Below, piece after piece: positions 21,091 to 32,426 of a stretch of 64,000 nucleotides of DNA. The notes under the pieces are model-generated. The model was not told the origin of the DNA. It saw only the letters and a program-made list of their open reading frames with translations, and did not search any database. The first letter of the stretch is position 1. Each line of letters starts with the position of its first letter. The position numbers and the translations under genes were made by a program. Source of the stretch: Palaemon carinicauda (lineage: Eukaryota > Arthropoda > Malacostraca > Decapoda > Palaemonidae); NCBI RefSeq assembly GCF_036898095.1, contig NC_090739.1, positions 102,959,019 to 103,023,018 on the forward strand, written 5' to 3'.

Positions 21091-21832
21091 TTTGGCTCGG
21101 ACTGTGACAGACGTCTGTCTTGGTCCTCTCTTGACAGCCATTGTTTGTTTTGTCTTTACTTAATCGCTTACTTTTCATTTACTCAATATATATGTAAACA
21201 TGTTTTCATGTTTGTATATATATTTGAGTATAGAAATCAGTAAGTTTCCTTTTCAGAGTTGTGTTTGTAGTGTACGATATCTACGTGGAGTCCTCGGCAG
21301 TTAGGCCACCACAGCGTAATCTTATGGGTGGCAATCGAGTTTGACTTATGTCTTTCTCTCTCTCTCTCTCTCTCTCTTGAGGTCGTTCACCCTTTTACTA
21401 CGTGTTACTACGCCCTTGTAGCTTCCTTTCCGTGTGGGGGGGTTGCTACGCCGTACGTTTGTCTCAATTAGTTTATGAATCTAATTGTAGTTTTTTTTTT
21501 TTCAGCTTGTAGAACGATTCTTTTCGGGGTTTTCGTTCTTTCTTTAGTGTTCATTCATTTTTAAATTACATAATTACATAGTTACATAATTATAATTGTT
21601 ATAATTCTGTTTTGGTTACAGCTCTCCTTCCGTGAGTGTAAGTGGTTGTGAGGGCACGTGCCTGTTGTGTAATTCTTGTTTCCTTTCCCTCGGGATTCCT
21701 CTTCGGAGCCTTCCCGGGGGAATGAATGTGTACTTATGTTTTTTGTTTTATTTTTTTACAGTTACCGATCTAGTTCGTTTCTGTAATGTGACAACGGTGT
21801 GAGCTGTCTTGTTGAGTCCTGGGGATTCGGCT
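21091..21832 (+). other. Element H long 5' leader, noncoding
   Basis: Closely related to 3714-4450 of element A. It holds a (CT)n run (21355-21377), polypyrimidine-CAG acceptor-like sites (21495-21505, 21615-21621, 21748-21761) and the AATTACATAATTACATAGTT repeat. Present only once because the duplication starts at its end. Confidence 0.6.
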
Positions 21833-22970
21833 GTTGCTGCCTCCCCCCTTGTATTTTCGTCAGGGGCGTGTCTCCTTCTACTGGAAGTACTCCCGTGACG
21901 ACGGACAGCTCTCCAGTTCATTTTTGAACTCTCAGGAGGCTTGCCTCCTTGGGCGGGTAACTTTCCTTCCGAGGGAAGTTTTTTCCTGTCCAGGCTTGAG
22001 TTTTTCCCCTTTTGGGGGGTTCTTCTCTTGCCTTTTTTCGTGCGACTATGCTCTTGGTGCTGAGCGATCACACCTGCAGTTTCGCTCAAGGGGCTGGGCA
22101 ACTGCAGGAGCTCCTCTTTGGAGGATTGCTCCTTTTAGGTCACTGGCTGACCAGTCTCTTCTACGAAGTGTTTCTCTTTCGTTCGCGAGAGAGTACACTC
22201 ATAGAGACTCCTCTTCGGAGGATTCTTCTGTTGCTGTTGCTGTTGGCCTCCCTCGCCGTAAGGCCCACGGTCCGCCTCGTCGTAAGGGCCTCTCATCTCC
22301 CTTTAAGGGTGCGAAGAGGCGCCTTTTTGAATCTCCGTTTGCAGCCTACAACTCCTTTTTCTTGATCTTCCGCCTTGGTGCTGATTGACAGCAGTCTGAT
22401 CTCGTCTTCCGACAGGCAACGGTCTTCCCGACGGACAACGGTCTTCCGACGGGCATCAGTCTCCCGGTGGACAGACAACGGTCTCCCGGTGGACAGACAA
22501 CGGTCTTCCGACGGTCATCAGTCTCCCGACGGACAACGATCCCTTCAGGGCAAAGGGTTGCCTCCCACGGGGGTTCTTCCCTTGCGTGTCAGGGTTCCCC
22601 TGCGCGCCCTTCTGCTGTGTTCTCTCCTGCTCCTGCTCAGTGTTAGCGCACAGGCGCTCTCCTGCTCATCAGCGCTCTCCTGTTCGTCAGCGCTCTCATG
22701 ATGATCATCCCTGCTGTTTCTGTTGGTTCCTGTTACGCGCCCTGTGCGCCCACGTTCGCCCTCGCGATCTAGAACTTCGGTTCAGGTCGGGGTCAAGGAC
22801 TCTTCTTCTATGCGCAGGCTTCCACGCGTTGCCTTCTGCTCGTCAGCGATCATCAGCTCGCCAGCGATCACCTGTCTCTCAGCGATCTCCGGATCGCCCG
22901 CATGTGTTACAGCCGGCACGCCAACGTTCTCCAACACTTCTGAAGGAACATGGTTCGCCAGCTACTAGCT

Positions 22971-23475
22971 CACCTGCGCATGCTGCTCGCCATCGCGCGA
23001 TCGCCCACCTGCGGATGCTGCTCGCCATCGCGCGATCGCCCACCTGCGGATGCTGCTCGCCATCGCGCGACCGCCCACCTGCGGATGCTGCTCGCCATCG
23101 CGCGACCGCCCACCTGCGGATGCTGCTCGCCATCGCGCGACCGCCCACCTGCGGATGCTGCTCGCCATCGCGCGACCGCCCACCTGCGGATGCTGCTCGC
23201 CATCGCGCGACCGCCCACCTGCGGATGCTGCTCGCCATCGCGCGACCGCCCACCTGCGGATGCTGCTCGCCATCGCGCGACCGCCCACCTCCGGATGCTG
23301 CTCGCCATCGCGCGACCGCCCACCTGCGGATGCTGCTCGCCATCGCGCGACCGCCCACCTGCGGATGCTGCTCGCCATCGCGCGACCGCCCACCTGCGGA
23401 TGCTGCTCGCGATCGCTCACCTTCGCATGCTGCTCGCCATCGCGCGATCGCCCACCTACGCATGCTGCTCGCCAT
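22971..23475 (+). repeat. 35-bp minisatellite, copy 1, ~15 units
   Basis: The unit is CACCTGCGGATGCTGCTCGC followed by CATCGCGCGACCGCC. As 35 is not divisible by three, the three forward frames rotate through the segments DRPPADAARHR, ATAHLRMLLAIA and RPPTCGCCSPSR, giving a 35-residue repeat in every frame. The reverse strand is open as well. The last two units are diverged, and a one-base C/G variant at 23291 marks one internal unit. Confidence 0.95.
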
Positions 23476-23689
23476 CGCGTCGGCATGCCACAACGCGCCA
23501 TCGCCAACCTGCGCGTTAGCGCTCACCAGCTCACCACCGATTGCCTGTTGATCCATATCGCCAGCGGTCTTCCTCGCCCACGCGGCAGCGCGTTTCCTCG
23601 CCATCGCGCTAACGCTTGCGTTCGCCGCCTCGGACTCGCGCTCATTCACCTGCCCACCCTCGCGACCGCTCGCCTGCGCGCCCGCGCGA

Positions 23690-23900
23690 CCGTTCGCCGG
23701 CGCGCCTGCGCGACCGTTCGCCGGCGCGCCCGCGCGACTGTTCGCCTGCGCGACTGTTCGCCTGCGCGACCGTTCGCCGGCGCGCCCGCGCGACTGTTCG
23801 CCTGCGCGACCGTTCGCCTGCGCGACCGTTCGCCTGCGCGACCGTTCGCCTGCGCGACCTCTCGCCTGCGCGACCTCTCGCCTGCGCGACTGCTCGCCTG
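23690..23900 (+). repeat. 16-bp minisatellite, copy 1
   Basis: Units of CGCCTGCGCGACCGTT with variants (GGCGCGCCCGCGCGACTG, CGACCTCT). Copy 2 is one 16-bp unit shorter. Confidence 0.85.
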
Positions 23901-25459
23901 TGCGCCCTCGCGATCATTCGCCTGCGCACCCACACGCCCACGTGCCTGCACGTTTACGCTCATGCGCGCCCGCGCGATCATTCGCCTGCGCACCCACACG
24001 CCCACGTGCCTGCACGTCTACGCTCATGCGCGACCGCTCGCCTGTGCGCCCGCGCGCCCACACGCTCACGTGCCTGCACGTCTACGCTCATGCGCGTCCG
24101 CGCCCATGCTCTCCAATGTTCGCCCGCGCGCGAACCAACAGTTTTCCATCGCGCGGACGGACGGTGTTCCATCACGCGGATGGACGGTGTTCCGTCGCAC
24201 GCCGTCGCCCGAACCGACGGTGTTCCGTCGTTCGAACCTACAGTGTTTCTTCGCACAAACGTCGGCTTATTTCTTGCAGTATCCATTGCTCGTCTATGGG
24301 TTATCGCTCGCCCTTCCTACCACGCTCGCCCTCCTTCTGCGCTCCTTCTGCGCTCCTTCGCTCACCTTCGTTTGCGTTCCTGCGTTACCGCGCATGGGCG
24401 CTTCCACGTTCGCCCACGCGCAAATCTTTGAATTACCATCGCGCGAGCTCCAGGGCGATTGCGACCACGATTCCCAATGGGGTTTTCGCAGCATGGCCCG
24501 CCTGGCGAGTTCTTCTGGAGCGTATTTCCAGAACACGGCCTCACCCCGTAAACGCAGAGCATGGCACTTGCAAGAATAGGAGAAACTTCAGGGAGATCTG
24601 AGCAACACTCCTCTTTCCAGAACCTGGGTTAGCCCTTCCCCATCATTCCCTGGAAGGATTTTTGGCAGGGGGGCTTTCCGTTCGAGATTTCTCCATCGGA
24701 CAAGGGGTGACTGCTTACCCCTTCCTCTGGGGGCTTACCAGATCCTTTCCCTCCTCGGTTACGGCCCGAGGTTTGGTTCAAGGAAGCTACAGGAAGATCA
24801 TGGGTACTTTCCTCCTCTCGAGCTCAGGCACCTTGGCCTTTCGTTGTTAAGTATCTAACTTGCGGACAAGCTCGATGTTGTACCATCTGGACGCGCTGAC
24901 TGAGGGCTTCCTTCGGGTGTCTCATCTGTGGAGGTCGACGACCTCAGACACCCTTCCATCCTTGAGAAGAGTTTGTTTGTGCCCAAGGACAGAGACTTAG
25001 ACAGCGGCTGTGCGAAGGAAATCGACTTCCGTTTTCACTCCTCCAAGGCGCTTTCTTCCAGACTCTGCAGGGCTCCAGCGCCCTTTTCTTTCAACCACGT
25101 CGGCCTAAGTTATCGGCTACGACAAATGGGACAAGGTGTCCAATTGCAGTTTCCTCCTGTCAGGAACAGATGGCACGGGAGGCTCCCCCGGGGGGGGGGG
25201 GGGGCATAGTCCTAAAGGGAGCGGCAGAGTTCACAAACTCTAGGATTGCCGGTTTTTCGCTGGGAGGATGCTTAAGGTTACTCATCCGAATGACAGCTTC
25301 CCGATGCCCATTCCCGCACAATCTCTGTGATCAGCCAAGGATATCGCGCCTGCCGTCTCTGTCAGCGAATTCAGTGTCTCTGAACCTCTATGCCATAGCG
25401 TCAGCAAGAGTTGCCCGGTTGGGCAGAATGATCCATACCTTAGGCGAAGGTCTTCCATA

Positions 25460-27160
25460 GAATCATCGACGGCTTCACCCCCGGCCTCTTCAGTCGATCC
25501 TTTCTTGTAAGGAAGGATCTGAGAGGGGAGTTCCGTAGTCGACCTCTCAGCCCTGATCAAGTTTGTCGAACAAACTTTGGCCAGTGTAGAACAGCAGAAT
25601 CGATCAGACTGGTAACGAGGCGACAGGACTCCTTAAACCCTGGATCGGAAGGATGGGTACTTTCAGTTTCCATTCCATCCATCTTCCAGGGAGCTCATCG
25701 AATTCAGCCTAGACTGCAAGTATTCCTGCTTATGATGCAGTGTGGCTATCCCGCCGTGGCATAGCAGGTTTTTTTCCCCAGAGAACTCTCCCTGCCTTCC
25801 TCATGGCCGCTCAGGTGAAGGCTTCCGCCTCCTCTGCTGTTTGGAGGGCTGGTCAACTCCGGTAGGCTCGGGTTCGACCTTCTTCAGCGCTGGGACAAGC
25901 TTCCGGATGCTTACCATGAGTGTGGGTTCATGGTATTTTGCTTGGAGCCTTCTCTTCTTCTGCCTCAACATCTGGAGTATCTGGCCATGATATTGAGTCA
26001 ACGGCCTTACCACGTTGGAAACCCCGCTTCTTGTCCGTCCAGCGAGGTTAAGCAACATCGGTTCTGGTCGGTACTTGGATGGGTGACCACCTGGGGACGC
26101 CAGATTCTGTTACCACATCCTCCGAGCCTTCCTTTCAGTTGACTGTGGCAAGACTGAGGAGAGTCGCAGTACCTGTTCTCAGTCAAGCAGAGCTTTCAGC
26201 CCTACCTTGTAACGTTTCCTAGTTCTCCTTTCCTCATTGACCCGTCTATAGTCCGAACGGTCGCCTCAGGATAAGTTCCATGTGGGGCGGTCCAAGTTCC
26301 GGTGGCTTCAGGCAATGTTTAACCGGACTTCCTGGCCCCTATGGGACCAGCGGAACTATTAGACCTGCAATGGGTGTTGACCTATGGAGCCTCTTGATGG
26401 TAGTGGATATTCTCGTCCTTTCCCCACATTCTTGATGCTGTTCTCGGACTCGTCAAAGGAAAGGGGGGGGGGGGCATGTTCCGGTCTAGGCCTATGGTCA
26501 AGACCTGAAGGATACCTCTCCATCATTCAGGCAGGCTTAGGGGCCTTAGTCTGGCCCCTCTACAGATCCTACAGCTCCTGCCGAGTCGCCCCGTGCGCGT
26601 CGACTTCATGATTCTGGCGTATTCTAACCAGCAGGGGACGCATTTTCACACCTTCACATCTTGCAGTAGAGATACCGGGATGATTGTGAGATTCTCTCAA
26701 TACCATCGGCTCTCTCATTCCAGGCAGGGGAATGTTCTCTCCGACTATCCGAGCAGAGCCTCATAGAGAGAGTGTACCTGGGGGTCTTTGACCTTGGGTA
26801 ACCAGCAAGTTCTGGTCTGGGGGACCTGATCGCGACAGCTTGGAACCTCAAGCTTCCGCTGTTCTCCCCCGTCAGTCTCAGACCCCGAGACTCTGGCAAG
26901 ATGCATTCCGGTGATGGTGGGACAACTTCGACGCCTGCGTCTTCCCTCCTTTTTGTCTGTGGACAATGGGTCTCAACAAGACCAGGTTGTCTGTCAACCT
27001 TTCAATGGGAGAGCTCCACTGGGACTATGCGCAGAACGGTTTCTGGACCCTCTGCTTCCCCTGACGGAACTCCCGGGAGAGCTTCTCCCACGGCGCAGAC
27101 TACTCAAACAACCACACTGCGACATCTCTCCCGAACCGGGGCGTCGCTTCGGCTTCATGC
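25460..27160 (+). pseudogene. pol: Element H copy 1 pol, heavily decayed
   Basis: Nucleotide-level match to DIRS pol despite many indels. TTCTTGTAAGGAAGGATCTG corresponds to the FLVKKASG region. Further on come CATCCATCTTCCAGGGAGCT (PSSRKY region), TTGATGCTGTTCTCGGACTC (LFSDAS of RNase H) and the 'TCTGGCAAGATGCATTCCG' post-RNase H block. The YLDD region is unrecognisable. A 5S rRNA-like sequence interrupts it at 25997-26114. Confidence 0.7.
25997..26114 (+). rRNA. 5S rRNA-like sequence (pseudogene), copy 1
   Basis: About 118 bp that aligns by eye along the whole length of eukaryotic 5S rRNA. It starts GTCAACGGCCTTACCACGTT. The middle has GAGGTTAAGCAACATCGG, and then TACTTGGATGGGTGACCACC and CTGGGGACGCCAG. 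These include the box A, intermediate and box C parts of the internal Pol III promoter. It sits cleanly in pol between the GMIL codons and the CACAAAGCCTTCC-equivalent stretch. The 3' end (CTGTTAC) is diverged and there is no T-run, so it is probably a pseudogene or retrocopy. Confidence 0.8.
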
Positions 27161-27224
27161 CTGGAGACACTACGCCTCCTCCTCAAGAAGAGACAACCCG
27201 CTACAGTCGCGTCATCTGCGATAG

Positions 27225-28162
27225 TCATCCACAGGGGTCTTCCAGGCAAAGTGAAGAGTCTAAGGTGGTTGGTGCCGTGGGAGATATACCTCTTCCCTTG
27301 AGGCCTCTTCTCCAGCAATAACGGTCTTATTGCCTTTCGGCGGGAGGAAACTCCTTTCCGCTCTCGGCAATGAAGCCTGTCACTCAGCTTTTCCCTGACC
27401 TTCAGGCTTAAAGGAATAACTTTTTCCTGCCTGCTGGATCTATCCTCGCTCATGCGAAGCTACGATCGTCCCTGCCCTAGTCGGAGGAAGACCTCCAACT
27501 TGAAGCATGGCTCGGACTTTTTGTCCTTTCAGAGATCTTCTCAAGACCCTTTACGACAGGCCTCGGATTGTATTCCGCCTTGGGTCTCCTGCTCACTCTG
27601 GCCACGGCCAGTGTGTAAGCAATCTTCTTGCTCTCTTACGACTCCCCCCTTTCTAAGGAAGAGGGGAAGGCAACATTCAGGTTCGCTCCTGAGTTGTTGG
27701 CTAGACTCAGAATCTGGGGATCCCGGGCCTTCGGTCCAATTCATTCAAGATTTCGAGTCTCCATTCTGTATCTGATGTCCCAAGACCTTCTCTTTCTTGC
27801 CAGTAAAGGAATCGAGAGGTTAGCTTTGGGAACAGCTGCAGTTTGTCCTCAGTTGCAGCCGATTTGGGAGCACAAGGAGGACATGGGGGAGAGTCACCAG
27901 TATACCTCTTCAGCCCGGACTCAAGGACATTCATCTCGACCTGTCTCCAGACCCTCCCCCGTCACGTCGCCCTACAGCACGATGTTGGATACATCGCAAC
28001 GTCCCTCGCCTTCGAGTAATACTACTCTGTGACGCAGGTGCTACAAGCTGGAGTCTGGAAGCGTCTAATGACCTTCGCAGCCCGCTTCCTGCAGGGTGTG
28101 ACCCACAGGAGTCTCGATACGTTTTCTATCGCTCTGTGGTGGCTACACAACAGCTGGTCTAA
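27225..28162 (+). pseudogene. Element H copy 1 tyrosine recombinase, decayed
   Basis: Follows the YR order at nucleotide level: GTCTTCCAGGCAAAGTG (VYQAKW), CCTTCAGGCTTAAAGGAAT (AFRLKG), the CCTCCCCCGTCACGTCGCCC segment (PDPPPSRRP), ACGATGTTGGATACATCGCA in place of HDVRGIA, then 'VLQAGVWKR' with the W, and a Tyr box altered to 'FAARFL', which lacks the nucleophile Tyr. Many indels; non-functional. Ends LV plus TAA. Confidence 0.7.
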
Positions 28163-28644
28163 CCTCAGGCTCCTTTTTGGACAGGTAGCAGAAGGTTGAG
28201 GGCATTGTTATCAGGTTTTAGTCTGCATAAACGAAAGAAGTATGTCTGGCTCTTATTTCTTTCTTCATCATCCCCTCTACGGGGAAGCAGCATCCTGGTC
28301 TCTGCATAGCTGACCTCGAACCTCTGCAGGTAAACCATGCTTCCTTGTGTTCCGAGTATTGAGTCAATACTGTCGCGTCCCCCATACCCTGACGAGGTGG
28401 TATTGGGAACGTCCTAACCCAGAGTTCCTTCTGGAACTCCAGGTCAACTGCCTAGGACGGGTCAAACTTCTTCCTTCACACACAAGCTTACGTAGGCCAC
28501 ATGGTTCCTTGCGGAGCAAGGAACTTGTGAGGTGCAGGGACTCCTTTTCTCGAGTGCGACTCACTCGGATTCTGAGTCCCCGGGTAAAGCCAAAGCCAGT
28601 ATGGCTGGGGACTTTCCACCCTACCTAAGGGGTAAGTCACCATC
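28163..28644 (+). other. Element H copy 1 conserved 3' noncoding block
   Basis: Same hairpin-rich block as in the other elements, with a perfect GTTCCTTGC/GCAAGGAAC hairpin near 28504-28524 and CCCCATACC/GGTATTGGG near 28379-28408. Confidence 0.75.
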
Positions 28645-28741
28645 TGTAAATAGCGTGGTTTGTATTTCGGTTACGGAACAAATGACAAATTCGAAGATAA
28701 TTTGTATTTTTCCTAACCATACAAACCTTAGCTATTTACAC
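28645..28741. repeat. Element H copy 1 ICR
   Basis: GGAACAA|ATGACAAATTCG junction, complementary to both ITR tips. Confidence 0.9.
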
Positions 28742-28787
28742 ATATTTGCCCGCCAGCCCTGTCCCCCAAGACAAGTCCTACCTCTAA

Positions 28788-28845
28788 GTGAAAGTGAGCA
28801 TTCATCTGTGTGTGAGGGGGGGGGGGGGGGGAGGGGTAGCTAGCT
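28788..28845 (+). repeat. Partial right ITR ending at palindrome
   Basis: Right ITR start (AGTGAAAGTGAGCATTC) that runs to GGGGTAGCTAGCT and then switches into the leader of the second copy. The outer half of the ITR is absent. Confidence 0.85.
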
Positions 28846-29983
28846 GTTGCTGCCTCCCCCCTTGTATTTTCATCAGGGGCGTGTCTCCTTCTACTGGAAG
28901 TACTCCCGTGACGACGGACAGCTCTCCAGTTCATTTTTGAACTCTCAGGAGGCTTGCCTCCTTGGGCGGGTAACTTTCCTTCCGAGGGAAGTTTTTTCCT
29001 GTCCAGGCTTGAGTTTTTCCCCTTTTGGGGGGTTCTTCTCTTGCCTTTTTTCGTGCGACTATGCTCTTGGTGCTGAGCGATCACACCTGCAGTTTCGCTC
29101 AAGGGGCTGGGCAACTGCAGGAGCTCCTCTTTGGAGGATTGCTCCTTTTAGGTCACTGGCTGACCAGTCTCTTCTACGAAGTGTTTCTCTTTCGTTCGCG
29201 AGAGAGTACACTCATAGAGACTCCTCTTCGGAGGATTCTTCTGTTGCTGTTGCTGTTGGCCTCCCTCGCCGTAAGGCCCACGGTCCGCCTCGTCGTAAGG
29301 GCCTCTCATCTCCCTTTAAGGGTGCGAAGAGGCGCCTTTTTGAATCTCCGTTTGCAGCCTACAACTCCTTTTTCTTGATCTTCCGCCTTGGTGCTGATTG
29401 ACAGCAGTCTGATCTCGTCTTCCGACAGGCAACGGTCTTCCCGACGGACAACGGTCTTCCGACGGGCATCAGTCTCCCGGTGGACAGACAACGGTCTCCC
29501 GGTGGACAGACAACGGTCTTCCGACGGTCATCAGTCTCCCGACGGACAACGATCCCTTCAGGGCAAAGGGTTGCCTCCCACGGGGGTTCTTCCCTTGCGT
29601 GTCAGGGTTCCCCTGCGCGCCCTTCTGCTGTGTTCTCTCCTGCTCCTGCTCAGTGTTAGCGCACAGGCGCTCTCCTGCTCATCAGCGCTCTCCTGTTCGT
29701 CAGCGCTCTCATGATGATCATCCCTGCTGTTTCTGTTGGTTCCTGTTACGCGCCCTGTGCGCCCACGTTCGCCCTCGCGATCTAGAACTTCGGTTCAGGT
29801 CGGGGTCAAGGACTCTTCTTCTATGCGCAGGCTTCCACGCGTTGCCTTCTGCTCGTCAGCGATCATCAGCTCGCCAGCGATCACCTGTCTCTCAGCGATC
29901 TCCGGATCGCCCGCATGTGTTACAGCCGGCACGCCAACGTTCTCCAACACTTCTGAAGGAACATGGTTCGCCAGCTACTAGCT

Positions 29984-30455
29984 CACCTGCGCATGCTGCT
30001 CGCCATCGCGCGATCGCCCACCTGCGGATGCTGCTCGCCATCGCGCGATCGCCCACCTGCGGATGCTGCTCGCCATCGCGCGACCGCCCACCTGCGGATG
30101 CTGCTCGCCATCGCGCGACCGCCCACCTGCGGATGCTGCTCGCCATCGCGCGACCGCCCACCTGCGGATGCTGCTCGCCATCGCGCGACCGCCCACCTGC
30201 GGATGCTGCTCGCCATCGCGCGACCGCCCACCTCCGGATGCTGCTCGCCATCGCGCGACCGCCCACCTGCGGATGCTGCTCGCCATCGCGCGACCGCCCA
30301 CCTGCGGATGCTGCTCGCCATCGCGCGACCGCCCACCTGCGGATGCTGCTCGCCATCGCGCGACCGCCCACCTGCGGATGCTGCTCGCGATCGCTCACCT
30401 TCGCATGCTGCTCGCCATCGCGCGATCGCCCACCTACGCATGCTGCTCGCCATCG
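29984..30455 (+). repeat. 35-bp minisatellite, copy 2, ~14 units
   Basis: Same array as at 22971-23475, one unit shorter. The C/G marker unit is retained at 30234. Confidence 0.95.
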
Positions 30456-30659
30456 CGTCGGCATGCCACAACGCGCCATCGCCAACCTGCGCGTTAGCGC
30501 TCACCAGCTCACCACCGATTGCCTGTTGATCCATATCGCCAGCGGTCTTCCTCGCCCACGCGGCAGCGCGTTTCCTCGCCATCGCGCTAACGCTTGCGTT
30601 CGCCGCCTCGGACTCGCGCTCATTCACCTGCCCACCCTCGCGACCGCTCGCCTGCGCGC

Positions 30660-30860
30660 CCGCGCGACCGTTCGCCGGCGCGCCTGCGCGACCGTTCGCC
30701 GGCGCGCCCGCGCGACTGTTCGCCTGCGCGACTGTTCGCCTGCGCGACCGTTCGCCGGCGCGCCCGCGCGACTATTCGCCTGCGCGACCGTTCGCCTGCG
30801 CGACCGTTCGCCTGCGCGACCGTTCGCCTGCGCGACCTCTCGCCTGCGCGACTGCTCGCC
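30660..30860 (+). repeat. 16-bp minisatellite, copy 2
   Basis: Same CGCCTGCGCGACCGTT-type units as copy 1, one unit fewer at the GACCTCTCG variant. Confidence 0.85.
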
Positions 30861-32426
30861 TGTGCGCCCTCGCGATCATTCGCCTGCGCGCCCACACGCC
30901 CACGTGCCTGCACGTTTACGCTCATGCGCGCCCGCGCGATCATTCGCCTGCGCACCCACACGCCCACGTGCCTGCACGTCTACGCTCATGCGCGACCGCT
31001 CGCCTGTGCGCCCGCGCGCCCACACGCTCACGTGCCTGCACGTCTACGCTCATGCGCGTCCGCGCCCATGCTCTCCAATGTTCGCCCGCGCGCGAACCAA
31101 CAGTTTTCCATCGCGCGGACGGACGGTGTTCCATCACGCGGATGGACGGTGTTCCGTCGCACGCCGTCGCCCGAACCGACGGTGTTCCGTCGTTCGAACC
31201 TACAGTGTTTCTTCGCACAAACGTCGGCTTATTTCTTGCAGTATCCATTGCTCGTCTATGGGTTATCGCTCGCCCTTCCTACCACGCTCGCCCTCCTTCT
31301 GCGCTCCTTCTGCGCTCCTTCGCTCACCTTCGTTTGCGTTCCTGCGTTACCGCGCATGGGCGCTTCCACGTTCGCCCACGCGCAAATCTTTGAATTACCA
31401 TCGCGCGAGCTCCAGGGCGATTGCGACCACGATTCCCAATGGGGTTTTCGCAGCATGGCCCGCCTGGCGAGTTCTTCTGGAGCGTATTTCCAGAACACGG
31501 CCTCACCCCGTAAACGCAGAGCATGGCACTTGCAAGAATAGGAGAAACTTCAGGGAGATCTGAGCAACACTCCTCTTTCCAGAACCTGGGTTAGCCCTTC
31601 CCCATCATTCCCTGGAAGGATTTTTGGCAGGGGGGCTTTCCGTTCGAGATTTCTCCATCGGACAAGGGGTGACTGCTTACCCCTTCCTCTGGGGGCTTAC
31701 CAGATCCTTTCCCTCCTCGGTTACGGCCCGAGGTTTGGTTCAAGGAAGCTACAGGAAGATCATGGGTACTTTCCTCCTCTCGAGCTCAGGCACCTTGGCC
31801 TTTCGTTGTTAAGTATCTAACTTGCGGACAAGCTCGATGTTGTACCATCTGGACGCGCTGACTGAGGGCTTCCTTCGGGTGTCTCATCTGTGGAGGTCGA
31901 CGACCTCAGACACCCTTCCATCCTTGAGAAGAGTTTGTTTGTGCCCAAGGACAGAGACTTAGACAGCGGCTGTGCGAAGGAAATCGACTTCCGTTTTCAC
32001 TCCTCCAAGGCGCTTTCTTCCAGACTCTGCAGGGCTCCAGCGCCCTTTTCTTTCAACCACGTCGGCCTAAGTTATCGGCTACGACAAATGGGACAAGGTG
32101 TCCAATTGCAGTTTCCTCCTGTCAGGAACAGATGGCACGGGAGGCTCCCCCGGGGGGGGGGGGGGGGGGGGCATAGTCCTAAAGGGAGCGGCAGAGTTCA
32201 CAAACTCTAGGATTGCCGGTTTTTCGCTGGGAGGATGCTTAAGGTTACTCATCCGAATGACAGCTTCCCGATGCCCATTCCCGCACAATCTCTGTGATCA
32301 GCCAAGGATATCGCGCCTGCCGTCTCTGTCAGCGAATTCAGTGTCTCTGAACCTCTATGCCATAGCGTCAGCAAGAGTTGCCCGGTTGGGCAGAATGATC
32401 CATACCTTAGGCGAAGGTCTTCCATA

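Larger units (their letters stand above)
21833..25160 (+). pseudogene. gag: Element H copy 1 gag-like region
   Basis: Homology to gag is visible at ~22240-22340 ('LPRRKAHGPPRRKGLSSPFK', 'KRRLFESP') and at ~24930-25030 ('VDDLRHPSILEKSLF.PKD'). Between them lies a 2.3-kb CpG-rich, Arg/Ser/Pro/Ala-rich stretch with 35-bp and 16-bp arrays. The ORFs of up to ~500 codons here owe their length to repeat composition, since several frames and both strands are open at once. The real gag frame cannot be followed through. Confidence 0.6.
21833..28845 (+). repeat. Tandem duplication, copy 1 (7013 bp)
   Basis: Offset 7013 at the left side. Copy 2 is nearly identical apart from one missing 35-bp unit, one missing 16-bp unit, G-run length changes and a few substitutions (for example G/A at 21858 versus 28871, and C/T in TCGTCCTTTCC near 26418 versus 33385). 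The junction at 28843-28845 shows GCT microhomology between TAGCTAGCT of the ITR and CGGCTGTTGCTG of the leader. Confidence 0.95.
28846..32125 (+). pseudogene. gag: Element H copy 2 gag-like region
   Basis: Duplicate of 21833-25160 with the same gag-like landmarks. The longest forward frame (to 31563, ~650 codons) is longer than in copy 1 only because the 35-bp and 16-bp length changes rejoin frames, which shows how little ORF length means here. Confidence 0.6.

Noticed and set aside
22971..23475. CRISPR array
   Set aside because: The 35-bp repeats are directly contiguous with no unique spacers, and the context is a eukaryotic retrotransposon.
23050..24579. 509-codon plus-strand ORF (and the ~650-codon one at 29599-31563) as a real protein gene
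   Set aside because: They run through 35- and 16-bp arrays that are open in all forward frames and on the reverse strand. Length is a by-product of composition, and the two nearly identical copies differ in ORF length through array changes only.
26015..26135. ORF reading through the 5S-like region as part of pol
   Set aside because: The nucleotide match to 5S rRNA over its whole length is far better than any match to pol codons.
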